Assembly: GCA_029565065.1 (NCBI GenBank)
Contig: JAKQOW010000011.1
Location: 44,786 to 108,785, forward strand
Length of the DNA: 64,000 bases
Reading direction: 5' to 3'
Origin: Acidobacteriota bacterium
Lineage (GTDB): Bacteria > Acidobacteriota > JAAYUB01
Shown here: piece by piece, positions 1-8,300 of the stretch
Numbering within the stretch: position 1 is the first letter of the stretch
Layout: each line of letters opens with the position of its first letter
The notes under the pieces: generated by a model
What the model was told of the DNA's origin: nothing
What the model saw: only the letters and a program-made list of their open reading frames with translations
Database searches by the model: none
Made by a program: the position numbers and the translations under genes

Positions 1-1052
1 GCCGGCGCCGCCACCACAGGAACAGGCCGAGCCATGACAAAGCCAGCAGCGCCATCCCCAGGGCCACCATGAGGTGGTACGTCTGAAAGACCAGGTTGAC
101 CGGCGGCCGTTCGCCGGGCGGCACCGCCCGCAGTCCCACCACCGGTGCGGCCGGATCGCCGTGAACGAGCCAGCTCAGCATGCCCGGCAGCTTCACGCCG
201 AGGCGGACGGTTTCGGCCTCCTCGTCCACCCAGCCGAACAGGTAGAGGGGCGCCGGGGCGGCCGCCTCGTAGTGGCCTTCGTACGCCGCCAGCTTCACCG
301 GCTGGTTCCGGCTCACCCCCGCGGCGCTGGAGTGACCCGTCGCCAGCTGCATCAGCGAGGCGAACGCTGCCACCACCAGTCCCACCTTCATCGAGATTTT
401 CGCGAACTCCGTGTGGCGTCGGTGCAGCAGGTACCACGCGCTCACGCTGAGCACGAAGAACGCCGCCGCCTGCCAGCCGCCCAGCACCGCGTGGCTCAGC
501 CGGTCCAGGGTGGACGGATTGAAGACCACCTGCCAGAAATCGACGATCTCCGCGCGGGGGCCGTTGGGGCCCATGACGATGTGATGCCCGGCGGGGGTCT
601 GCTGCCAGGAGTTGGCCACGATGATCCAGACGGCGCTGAAGTGGGCCCCGAACGCCACCAGGATCGTGGCGATGAAGTGCATGCGCGGGCTGACCTTGTC
701 CCAGCCGAAGAGGAGGATGGCCAGGAATCCCGATTCGAGGAAGAAGGCGAACACGCCCTCGGCGGCCAGGGCGCTGCCGAACACGTCGCCGACGAAGCGG
801 GAATACGCCGACCAGTTGGTCCCGAACTGGAACTCCATGACGATGCCCGACGCGACGCCCAGGGCGAAGACCAGGCCGAAGATGCGCACCCAGAAGCGGG
901 TCATGTGGTGAAACAGGGGATTTTTGGTCTTCAGGTACATCCCCTCCATGGCCACGAGGATGACGCCGAGGCCGATGCTCAGGGGCGGAAACAAGTAGTG
1001 GAAGGCGATCGTCAGGGCAAACTGCAGGCGGGACAGAAACAGAACGTCCATC
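1..1052 (-). CDS. cydA: Cytochrome bd ubiquinol oxidase subunit I (partial, C-terminus off window)
   Basis: Reading leftward from the ATG at 1052 gives about 350 residues with no stop before the window edge, so the C-terminal part is missing. The protein is a polytopic membrane subunit of the bd-type quinol oxidase, which reduces O2 to water in the inner membrane. The first helix ([18 protein letters not shown]) contains the His expected to ligate a heme. Residues around [14 protein letters not shown] carry the conserved acidic pair of the proton/heme region, and [25 protein letters not shown] text follows. A Q-loop region with LFGWVDEE and KLPGMLSWL sits before a further helix. A GGGAG ribosome site lies about 6 bases upstream. 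cydB is expected to follow to the left, outside the window. Identification is by recognised family motifs; confidence is high. Confidence 0.93.
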
Positions 1053-1171
1053 GCGTGCTCCCTGCGTCCGAAATGCGGACGGCCGGTTGAAAGTCGGATG
1101 CCGGTGGGTCGGACAACAGCTTACCGTGTTTAAAACGGGGAATCAAGAGCAGTGGTGTGCGGGATCCAGGC

Positions 1172-1924
1172 TCAGGCGATCCAGCGGTAGAACGCCAACC
1201 CCAGCAGCTCGGTCATGGCTGTGACGCTCTTCCGGAAGTTGTCGGCGGTCGGGAAAAAATCCAGGTAGTTCAGCTGCCGTTTGCGTTCGGCCTGGAGGTT
1301 GGCCGGATAGCCGGTGCAATCGACGCCGGCCCGGCGGAACAGGTGCAGCGCCCGCGGCAAATGGTAACCCGACGTGACCAGCACCGCCCGGCGAAAACCG
1401 TGCGCATCCATCAGGCGGCGGACGTGCGCGGCGTTTTCGGCGGTGTCGCGGCTTTCGGATTCCAGGATGATATCGGAGGCGGGCACGCCCAGATCCATGA
1501 GCAGCCGCCGGATCACCGGCGCTTCCGGCTCGCCGCCGGCCACCGAGCCGCCGGAGAAGATGATGGGTCGGGGTTGCCGCTGGTGGATGCGCACGGCGTC
1601 CACCACCCGGCCCATGGCGTCGGGCGCGGGAGTGCCGGCGCCGGAAAAATCGGGCACGCCCTCCACGAGACCCCCGCCCAGCAGGACGATCACGTCGGCC
1701 TCGGCGACCGCAGCCGCGTCCCATTCCTGCACCTCGACGAGGTCCAGGAACCGGTTGGCGGTGGCGCCGACCGACAGCAGATAGAGCAGCAGCGCCCCCC
1801 CCAGCAGCCAGTAGCCCGACCGGCGGCGGTGGGCGAGCCGCCAGATGCCCCAGGCAGCGAACACCACCACCAGCAGCCCCGGCGGCAGGATCATGGCTCT
1901 GAGCAGTTTTTTAAGGAAAAACAC
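1172..1924 (-). CDS. YdcF/SanA/ElyC-family (DUF218) membrane protein
   Basis: A 250-residue protein starting at a GTG with GGAGA upstream. Two N-terminal hydrophobic segments (about residues 10-35 and 40-58) precede a soluble domain of the DUF218 type. Signature blocks are DVIVLLGGG, RPIIFSGGS, ESESRDTAENA and RAVLVTSGYHLPRAL, matching the YdcF/ElyC/SanA family. ElyC and SanA members act in envelope (peptidoglycan or polysaccharide) homeostasis, but the reaction is not settled, so only the family is assigned. It lies 119 bases downstream of the cydA start on the same strand; no operon link is obvious. Confidence 0.85.
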   Translation of the reverse strand: MFFLKKLLRAMILPPGLLVVVFAAWGIWRLAHRRRSGYWLLGGALLLYLLSVGATANRFLDLVEVQEWDAAAVAEADVIVLLGGGLVEGVPDFSGAGTPAPDAMGRVVDAVRIHQRQPRPIIFSGGSVAGGEPEAPVIRRLLMDLGVPASDIILESESRDTAENAAHVRRLMDAHGFRRAVLVTSGYHLPRALHLFRRAGVDCTGYPANLQAERKRQLNYLDFFPTADNFRKSVTAMTELLGLAFYRWIA

Positions 1925-2042
1925 CGGCGCTGTCTCCGGCCCGCGATTGCCGCTGTCGGCGCGGGCGCGGCTATTTTAGGAGTTCCCCGCGCCGAATGCA
2001 ACTCGGCGCAGCGCAGGGGAGGGCGGCGGCACCGAGCGACAC

Positions 2043-2393
2043 TCAGAACGCCTGCTGCCGCAGTTCCTCGCGGATGCGCCGGATCTCCTCGATCTTCTGG
2101 TCAATCTTGTCGAACAGGTCGCGCCGGGCCTTGATCCCCTCGCGGGTGAGAAAGGCGACGGCCTCGGATCGGGTGTGGCAGACGCCGGCTTCCAGCAGCT
2201 GCTCCAGGCGCCGCACCGAATCGTCGTCCAGCCGGACCGACACGATGAGTTGCCGGTGCACGGCCTTCGCCTCGTCGATCATCTTCTCGGCCTGGCGGCC
2301 CAGCTGTTCGCTGATTTCGGTGGCGGCCTGCTTGGCCGAGCCGACGAACTGCTTGAAGTCCGACTTGACCTTGTGACGGGTTTCATCCTTCAT
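2043..2393 (-). CDS. Small ribbon-helix-helix-like protein, function unknown
   Basis: A 116-residue, charged, mostly helical protein with a strong ribosome site (GGAGGAGATATC before the ATG). Residues about 50-85 (LIVSVRLDDDSVRRLEQLL then TRSEAVAFLTREGIKAR) look like a ribbon-helix-helix DNA-binding fold: a short beta strand followed by two helices. The N-terminal half (VGSAKQAATEISEQLGRQAEK) resembles an amphipathic helix, and the C-terminus is coiled-coil-like. It could be a small regulator or an antitoxin-like protein, but no toxin gene is adjacent. I do not recognise an exact family. Confidence 0.6.
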   Translation of the reverse strand: MKDETRHKVKSDFKQFVGSAKQAATEISEQLGRQAEKMIDEAKAVHRQLIVSVRLDDDSVRRLEQLLEAGVCHTRSEAVAFLTREGIKARRDLFDKIDQKIEEIRRIREELRQQAF

Positions 2394-2558
2394 GATATCT
2401 CCTCCGGGTATCGCATCATGTCCGCTGTCCAGCCCCGCCGGGGTGCCGGCCGGCGGAGTCGGTTCAACGTGTCAGGCAAGGCAGGTGTTTGGCACACACG
2501 CGGAATATATCATACAAGTAACTATATTACAATTAAGATGATTACAACTCTTTTCTTT

Positions 2559-2586
2559 TTGACCGCTCGCCCGGGCGCGCTAAGAT
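2559..2586 (+). promoter_or_regulatory. Candidate sigma-70-type promoter for truA
   Basis: TTGACC (2559-2564), a 16-base spacer and TAAGAT (2581-2586) lie in an otherwise AT-rich gap between the divergent small gene and truA. This would start transcription near 2593, giving a leader of about 55 bases before the truA ATG. The upstream stretch 2500-2558 is unusually AT-rich and could also hold the promoter of the leftward gene. Confidence 0.45.
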
Positions 2587-2648
2587 CAGCCATTGCGCGT
2601 CATCGGAGCTCCGGGGTGGGTGCGGAACGGCTGGCAAGGAGGCGGGTC

Positions 2649-3464
2649 ATGGTCCGATACAAGCTGTTGCTGGAGTATGACGGCACGCGGTACGGCGGGT
2701 GGCAGATGCAGCACAACACCCGGACAGTGCAGGGCGAGATGCTGAGCGCGGCCCGAACGGTGTTCGGCGTCGAGGAGTTGGAGCTGCTGGGGGCCGGCCG
2801 GACGGATGCGGGCGTCCACGCCCTGGGCCAGGTGGCGCACGTCGAGGTATCCAAATCCCGCCCGCCGAGTGAGATCATCCGGGCGTTCAACGACGTGCTC
2901 CCGCCGGACATCACCGTGCTGCAGGTGTGGCCGGCGCCGCCCCGCTTCCACGCCCGCTACCACGCCCGGTCACGGAGCTACCTGTACCAGGTGTCGCGCC
3001 GGAAGACGGCGTTCGGCAAGCGGTATGTCTGGTGGGTCAAGGATCCGCTGGACCTGCCGCGCATGCGGGCCGTGGCCGCCCGAATCGTCGGCCGGCACGA
3101 CTTCCGCTCGTTCGTCGACAAGCGACTGGAGGACAAATCCACCAAGATCGAGCTGAGCGAGTTCGAGCTCCGCGAGTGCGGCGACCTGATCCTGTTCCGG
3201 GTGAGCGGCACCCACTTCCTCTGGAAACTGGTGCGGCGCCTGGTGGGCACGGTGGTGGCGGTGGGCGCCGGACAGTTGTCCAGTGAACAGGTGGACGCCT
3301 TCTTCGAGGGACCGTCGCCTGAACCCGCCCGCTGGACCGCTCCGCCCTCGGGGCTCTTCCTGGAGTGCGTGCGGTTCGCGGACGATCCGCCGCCCGGCGA
3401 TATCCGCCCGGTGATCCGGCTCGATCGGCCGGTGCGCGGGGCCGGGCGGCCGGATGAGCCATGA
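2649..3464 (+). CDS. truA: tRNA pseudouridine(38-40) synthase TruA
   Basis: TruA converts uridines 38-40 of the anticodon stem-loop to pseudouridine. The ATG at 2649 is chosen because AAGGAGG lies just upstream and the protein then begins MVRYKLLLEYDGTRYGGWQ, the usual TruA N-terminus; the reading frame is open further upstream but that part is not family sequence. The catalytic-Asp block AGRTDAGVHALGQVAH is present, as are SRSYLYQV and the later HDFRSF and FRVSGTHFLWKLVRRLVGT blocks. About 271 residues, a normal length. The GC-rich tail after VIRLDRP is poorly conserved. Confidence 0.95.
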   Translation: MVRYKLLLEYDGTRYGGWQMQHNTRTVQGEMLSAARTVFGVEELELLGAGRTDAGVHALGQVAHVEVSKSRPPSEIIRAFNDVLPPDITVLQVWPAPPRFHARYHARSRSYLYQVSRRKTAFGKRYVWWVKDPLDLPRMRAVAARIVGRHDFRSFVDKRLEDKSTKIELSEFELRECGDLILFRVSGTHFLWKLVRRLVGTVVAVGAGQLSSEQVDAFFEGPSPEPARWTAPPSGLFLECVRFADDPPPGDIRPVIRLDRPVRGAGRPDEP

Positions 3465-3582
3465 AAATCTCCGACGGTGCCGCCTGCATCCAATCCGGCA
3501 ACGCGCCGCCCGTTCAGTGCGCGCCGCTCGAATCGGTCAGCGGCTGCGCGGTGGCGGTGAGCGACTCTGACCGAACGGCCCC

Positions 3583-4773
3583 GTGATGATCAATCGTTGG
3601 ATCCGATTTGTCGACGAGCTGACCCGGCGACCCGGCACCGATCGCCAGCAGTACCTCGACCGGCGTTTCCCCGGCCTGCAGGAGCGACTCGGTTTCCCGG
3701 TGCTGGGCGAGGATCGGGCGATCTTTGTCTTCCGTGGATCCGCCCGGCGAGTCGCCGTCACCGGTGACATGACCGGCTGGCGGCGGCGGCTGCCGCTGTC
3801 CCGGATTTCCGGCACCGACCTGTTCATGCGGGAGATGCCGTTCGAACCGACGGCGCGCCTTGACTACAAGTTCGTCGTCGACGGGGAGTGGCGGATGGAT
3901 CCGCTCAACACCCGGGTGATCTCCGAGGGAGGCGGCGAGAACTCGGAGCTGCGCATGCCCCGGTACCGGTCTGTCCCCGAGGCGGACCCGGACGCACCGG
4001 CCCCGTTGGGGCGACGCGAGTCGTTCCGATTGCGCAGCCGGCACCTGGCCGGTTCGCGCCGCGTTACGGTCTGCCTGCCGGCGGCCTATGCACCCCAACG
4101 CCGCTGGCCGGCGGTGTTCTTCCACGACGGCGCGGAGTACCTGGCGCTGGGCCTGGCCGACCGGATCCTCGGCTACATGGAGCGGGCCGGTGAGCTGGCG
4201 GCCGTGGGGGTCTTCATCCATCACGGCGACCGCACCCGGGACTACACGCTGAACGCCGCCTACGCGGATTTTCTCGCCGAGGAGCTGTTGCCGGAGCTGG
4301 CCGGACGCTACAGCCTGGCGCGTGAGCCGGCCCGGCGGGTGATGGCCGGTGACTCGCTGGGCGCGCTGGCCGCCGGCTATGTCGCCTATCGCCACCCGGG
4401 TGTGTTCGGCGGCTGCGTCTGCCAGTCCGGCGCCTTCAACCTGGCCTACCCGCCGGCGCGGCGCTCGCGCTTCCAGAGACAGGAGCGGGAGCTGTTCGGG
4501 CTGAAGGTGGCCGAGGCGCCTCTGCCCACGCGCTTCTTTCTGGTCTGGGGCAGCTACGAGCGCGCCGTCTGCGGACTGGATTTCGTTGCGGCCAACGAGC
4601 GCTTCGCCGCCGATCTGCGGCGCAATCCCACGGTCCGCGGCGTGACGGAGCGCGTTTTGCCCCAGGGCCACAGTTGGGGATTGTGGCGGGACACCCTGCG
4701 CGCCGGGCTCCGCTGGAGTTTCGGCGGACGGGTCGCCGGCCGGAGCGCCGCTGCCGGCTCCGTTACCGGCTGA
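3583..4773 (+). CDS. Enterochelin-esterase-type alpha/beta hydrolase with N-terminal E-set/CBM48-like domain
   Basis: A 396-residue protein with no signal peptide. Residues about 45-110 (AIFVFRGSARRVAVTGDMTG to DYKFVVDGEWRMDP) resemble the early-set/CBM48 immunoglobulin-like domain found ahead of esterase domains in the Fes/IroD/esterase D group. The C-terminal part is an esterase domain: the nucleophile elbow is GDSLGALAA (Ser in GDSLG), and a late PQGHSWGLW supplies the likely catalytic His. FFHDGAEYL and DRTRDYTLN are typical of this family. The natural ester substrate cannot be told from sequence; siderophore, feruloyl or S-formylglutathione-type esters are possibilities. The Shine-Dalgarno is weak; ATGATG at 3583 is the first plausible start. 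Confidence 0.8.
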   Translation: MMINRWIRFVDELTRRPGTDRQQYLDRRFPGLQERLGFPVLGEDRAIFVFRGSARRVAVTGDMTGWRRRLPLSRISGTDLFMREMPFEPTARLDYKFVVDGEWRMDPLNTRVISEGGGENSELRMPRYRSVPEADPDAPAPLGRRESFRLRSRHLAGSRRVTVCLPAAYAPQRRWPAVFFHDGAEYLALGLADRILGYMERAGELAAVGVFIHHGDRTRDYTLNAAYADFLAEELLPELAGRYSLAREPARRVMAGDSLGALAAGYVAYRHPGVFGGCVCQSGAFNLAYPPARRSRFQRQERELFGLKVAEAPLPTRFFLVWGSYERAVCGLDFVAANERFAADLRRNPTVRGVTERVLPQGHSWGLWRDTLRAGLRWSFGGRVAGRSAAAGSVTG

Positions 4774-4787
4774 AGAGGCACAGAACC

Positions 4788-7184
4788 ATGGAGCCTCTGG
4801 TGACTCAAACGGACGACCGGGCTGACGCGATGGAGCGGTACTTGCGCGACCCGCGGCATTCCGTAAAGCTGCTGCTGGCCGTGGCGCTGGCCATGTCGGT
4901 GTCGGCCCACCTGCTCTCTCGTCTGCTGGAAGAATGGATCCCGATCCTCCGGCAGTCTCTCAGTCTCAGCCTGATCGTGGAGCTGGCCATTCTGACGGCG
5001 CTGCTCGGGCCGGTGATCGCCCTGTTCCGACCGGCCATCCGGCGCGTGATCCGCTGGTTTGACGCCGAGCGCGAGCTCGAGGACTCCGAACTCCGGTTCG
5101 AGACGCTGTTCGCCCGTTCCGGCATCGGCGTATTCATGGTGGACCTCGACGGATGGATCCTTCGGGCCAATGAGGATTTCCAAACCATGACCGGCTATTC
5201 CGAGCGCGAGTTGCGCGACATGCGGCACACCGAGCTGATCCATCCGGACGATCGGACCCGGCACGAGCGCTACTACCAGGATTTTCTGAAGGGGCGCATC
5301 GACCGGTTCACGCTGGAGGCGCGGTATGTCCTGAAGTCCGGCCGGGCGCTCTGGTCCCGGATGCACGCCGCCATGCACCGGGACACCGCCGGGCGGCCGC
5401 AGTTCGCCGTGTGCATCACCGAGGACGTGACGGAGCGCCGGAAGGCGGAGCAGCATCTCCGCCAAACCGCCAAGATTATCGAGAACACGGAGGAAGGCGT
5501 GGTGGTGACGGCCGCCGACGGCCGGATCCAGTTCGTCAACCCCGCCTTCACGGCCATCACCGGTTATGCGTTGGATGAGGTTCTCGGCCAGACCCCGCGC
5601 ATTCTCAAGTCCGATCACCACCCGCTCGAGTTCTACCGCAGCCTCTGGCAGCAGTTGATCGCCACCGGGCGCTGGGAGGGCGAGATCTGGAACCGCCGCA
5701 AGAGCGGCGAGGTTTACCCGCAGTGGCTGACGATCTCCTCGATCCTCGACGACCAGGGCGGGGTGGCCCAGTATGTCTCGGTCTTCCATGACATCTCGGA
5801 ACAGAAACAGCGCGAGGCGCTGATCACGCACCAGGCCTTCCACGACGCCCTGACCGGTCTGCCCAACCGGGTCCTGTTCACCGACCGGCTGACCCTGGCA
5901 CTCGCCCATAGCCAGCGGGTGGGCCGATCCATGGCGGTACTGTTCGTGGACATCGACCGGTTCAAGGTGGTCAACGACACCCTGGGCCACCTGGTGGGCG
6001 ACCGGCTGTTGCAGGAGGCAGCCCGGCGCATCCAGCGGTGCGTCCGCGGCGAGGACACGGTGGCGCGCATGGGGGGCGACGAATTCACCGTCATCCTGCA
6101 GGAAGTGGACGAATCCGGCGCACGGCGGATCACCAGCCGGATCCTCGAGGAACTCGCGACGCCGATCAGCATCGACGGCCAGGAACTGCACACCGCCGCG
6201 AGCATCGGAATCAGCATGGCTCCAGCAGACGGCCAGAGCGCCGAGACCCTGATGAAGCACGCCGACATCGCCCTGTACAAGGCCAAGGACGGCGGTCGCA
6301 ACCAGTTCTTCTTTTTCAGCTCCGGGCACAACGGCCGCTACGTCAGCGATCTGAACCTGGAGCGCGACCTGCGGCGGGCGGTGGAGCGGACGGAGTTCGA
6401 GATCCATTTTCAGCCCCGCGTCAGCCTGGCCTCCGGGCGCATCGGGAGCGCCGAGGTGCTGGTGCGGTGGCGCCACCCGGAGCGGGGCCTGATCGGTCCG
6501 GGGGATTTCATTCCGCTGGCCGAGGAGACCCGGCTGATCCTGCCCATCAGCGAGTGGGTGTTGCGGGCGGCCTGCAACCAGGCCGTGGCGTGGCGAACGG
6601 CCGGGTATCCCGCCCTCCGCCTGGCCGTCAACATCTGCGCGTGCCATTTCCACAAGCCGGGCTTGCCGGAGCAGCTCACGGCGCTGCTGCAGGAGACCGG
6701 GTTGCCGCCGGACCAGCTGGAACTGGAGATCACCGAGACGGTGGCCATGCGCGACCTGGACGCCAGCGTGAAACTGCTCGAGGCGCTGCAGGCCCAGGGC
6801 ATTCATCTGTCGATGGACGATTTCGGCACCGGCTATTCATCGCTCGGCTCGCTCTCCCGCTTCCCGGTGCAGTCTCTGAAGCTGCACCGCTCGTTCGTCG
6901 AGAATGTCGAATGGGACCCCGAGCGGGCGCGGATCCTGCGGCTGGTGATCGTGCTGGCGCACACGCTGGGAGTGAAAGTGGTGGCTGAGGGGGTGGAGAC
7001 CATCCGCCAGGTTGACCTGCTGCGGGATTACCGCTGCGACGAGGTGCAGGGCTTCCTGTTCAGCCGGGCGCTCCCGGCGGACGATTTTCGGGAAGCGTTC
7101 CTGACGCACCCGGACCGTCTGGTCGCCTGGCCTGTGGTTGAGTTGCGGACCGGGCCCGCGGACGACATTCCGTCCATCGTCTGA
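4788..7184 (+). CDS. Membrane-bound PAS-PAS-GGDEF-EAL cyclic-di-GMP enzyme
   Basis: About 798 residues. The ATG at 4788 follows GAAGAGG; upstream in-frame sequence overlaps the esterase gene and is not family-like. Two membrane segments (about residues 25-45 and 57-80) precede two PAS domains (about 98-215 and 220-340). The GGDEF domain has an intact GGDEF near residue 429 and an RxxD inhibitory site (RGED) five residues before it. The EAL domain reads EVL near residue 556 instead of EAL, but keeps DDFGTGYSS near 677 and [10 protein letters not shown], the metal-binding and catalytic blocks. Both diguanylate cyclase and phosphodiesterase activities are therefore plausible, probably controlled by the PAS sensors. 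The PilZ protein encoded at 7866 could be an effector of the same signal. Confidence 0.92.
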   Translation: MEPLVTQTDDRADAMERYLRDPRHSVKLLLAVALAMSVSAHLLSRLLEEWIPILRQSLSLSLIVELAILTALLGPVIALFRPAIRRVIRWFDAERELEDSELRFETLFARSGIGVFMVDLDGWILRANEDFQTMTGYSERELRDMRHTELIHPDDRTRHERYYQDFLKGRIDRFTLEARYVLKSGRALWSRMHAAMHRDTAGRPQFAVCITEDVTERRKAEQHLRQTAKIIENTEEGVVVTAADGRIQFVNPAFTAITGYALDEVLGQTPRILKSDHHPLEFYRSLWQQLIATGRWEGEIWNRRKSGEVYPQWLTISSILDDQGGVAQYVSVFHDISEQKQREALITHQAFHDALTGLPNRVLFTDRLTLALAHSQRVGRSMAVLFVDIDRFKVVNDTLGHLVGDRLLQEAARRIQRCVRGEDTVARMGGDEFTVILQEVDESGARRITSRILEELATPISIDGQELHTAASIGISMAPADGQSAETLMKHADIALYKAKDGGRNQFFFFSSGHNGRYVSDLNLERDLRRAVERTEFEIHFQPRVSLASGRIGSAEVLVRWRHPERGLIGPGDFIPLAEETRLILPISEWVLRAACNQAVAWRTAGYPALRLAVNICACHFHKPGLPEQLTALLQETGLPPDQLELEITETVAMRDLDASVKLLEALQAQGIHLSMDDFGTGYSSLGSLSRFPVQSLKLHRSFVENVEWDPERARILRLVIVLAHTLGVKVVAEGVETIRQVDLLRDYRCDEVQGFLFSRALPADDFREAFLTHPDRLVAWPVVELRTGPADDIPSIV

Positions 7185-7263
7185 GGACGACATTTACACC
7201 GGGCCGCGCCCGTTCGATGGTATGATTCGCGCGACGGCCAACTTGCGCCAAGGAGGACATACG

Positions 7264-7749
7264 ATGGCGCTCAAACAATGGGCTACGCCTCCCCCGATGC
7301 AGATCGATCCCACGAAAAACTACCGGGTGTCGCTCGAGACCGACAAAGGAATCGTCGAACTGGAGCTCCACGCCCGGCATGCGCCCAAGACGGTGAACAA
7401 CTTCGTGTTCCTGGCTCGGGAGGGATTCTACGACGGCATCACGTTCCATCGCGTGATCGCCGACTTCATGATCCAGGGCGGCGATCCCACGGGAACGGGA
7501 CGCGGCGGTCCCGGCTACCGCTTTGAAGACGAGTTCAAGGACAATCCGTTCCGGCATGAAAAGGGCGTGATCTCGATGGCCAACGCCGGGCCCGGCACGA
7601 ACGGCAGCCAGTTCTTCATCACCCATTCGCCCCAGCCGCACCTGGACGGCCGCCACACGGTCTTCGGCAAGGTCACCGCCGGCCAGGCGGTGGTGGACGC
7701 CATCCGGCAGGGGGACCACATCATCCGGGTGACTGTCCGGGAGTCTTAG
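7264..7749 (+). CDS. Cyclophilin-type peptidyl-prolyl cis-trans isomerase
   Basis: A 161-residue cytoplasmic cyclophilin catalysing proline isomerisation. The start at 7264 is fixed by AAGGAGGA 7 bases upstream. Family blocks are all visible: [45 protein letters not shown] and [11 protein letters not shown], which include the active-site Arg, Phe, Met and Gln residues. There is no signal peptide, so it resembles PpiB rather than the periplasmic PpiA. It stands alone between the c-di-GMP enzyme and the PilZ gene. Confidence 0.94.
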   Translation: MALKQWATPPPMQIDPTKNYRVSLETDKGIVELELHARHAPKTVNNFVFLAREGFYDGITFHRVIADFMIQGGDPTGTGRGGPGYRFEDEFKDNPFRHEKGVISMANAGPGTNGSQFFITHSPQPHLDGRHTVFGKVTAGQAVVDAIRQGDHIIRVTVRES

Positions 7750-7865
7750 GGCGCCGTCGGAGCCGGTCCTCTCGGCCTCATCAGCGATCGGGACGCGTCG
7801 GATTCGAACGCGCGACCGCCTCATCCGTTTGTATGGGTAGACACCATACGATGGGGAGGTGGATC

Positions 7866-8183
7866 GTGCGCGACGAAACGTTTTGGCCGCGGGAGGAACT
7901 GCGGGTTGCCGTGCGGGTGCCGGTCGTGTTGGAGGTCACCGGGGATCGGGGAGAGGTGTTCTTTCTCGATTCCGTAACCGCCGACGTCTCCCGGAGCGGC
8001 TGCCGACTGGATCTGGGCGGACCCGCGTTGTTCCCCAACTGGCTCGAACTGGGCAAGCCGTTCCGGGCGTCGCTCAACTTCGGCCGGCAGACCCTGGACG
8101 CCTGGGTGGCCGTCATCTGGCAGCACGGCGTCCAGTGTGGGCTCCAGTTCGTGGACCGGGACAAGCACTGGGTCATGAACTGA
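7866..8183 (+). CDS. PilZ-domain protein (probable c-di-GMP receptor)
   Basis: About 105 residues comprising a single PilZ domain. The RxxxR element (REELR near the N-terminus) and the D-x-S-x-x-G element (DVSRSG) that bind c-di-GMP are both intact. The GTG at 7866 is preferred because GGGGAGG lies about 7 bases before it; ATG codons at 7833 and 7851 are alternatives in the same frame. Single-domain PilZ proteins act as adaptor effectors in motility or secretion. The GGDEF-EAL enzyme two genes upstream may supply the ligand, though that link is inference. Confidence 0.85.
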   Translation: MRDETFWPREELRVAVRVPVVLEVTGDRGEVFFLDSVTADVSRSGCRLDLGGPALFPNWLELGKPFRASLNFGRQTLDAWVAVIWQHGVQCGLQFVDRDKHWVMN

Positions 8184-8185
8184 GA

Positions 8186-8210
8186 GACCCGGGGCAGGTG
8201 GCCCCGGGTC
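8186..8210. terminator. Strong GC hairpin between convergent genes
   Basis: GACCCGGGGC, a five-base loop, and GCCCCGGGTC form a perfect 10-bp stem starting three bases after the PilZ stop codon and facing the convergent M56 gene. There is no U-tract on either side, so it may be a transcription barrier or mRNA 3'-end stabiliser rather than a classic intrinsic terminator. Confidence 0.5.
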
Positions 8211-8300
8211 AATGGGTGTCGGACATCAGGCTGAATCGTCGAGGGCCGGCGAGTGCGTCCGGCAGCCGCGCGGGGTGCCATGCCCGCCGGTCGGACCACC

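Noticed and set aside
7790..7850. tRNA-like text on the minus strand (GGATTCGAAC on the plus strand resembles a T-loop)
   Set aside because: The flanking bases do not pair into a 5-bp T stem (only two of five pairs), and no anticodon or acceptor stem can be drawn, so it is a chance match beside the PilZ gene.
7833..7851. Inverted repeat GTATGG/CCATAC as an operator
   Set aside because: Only six base pairs with a 7-base loop, positioned at the alternative PilZ starts and not repeated elsewhere in the gap; too weak to report.
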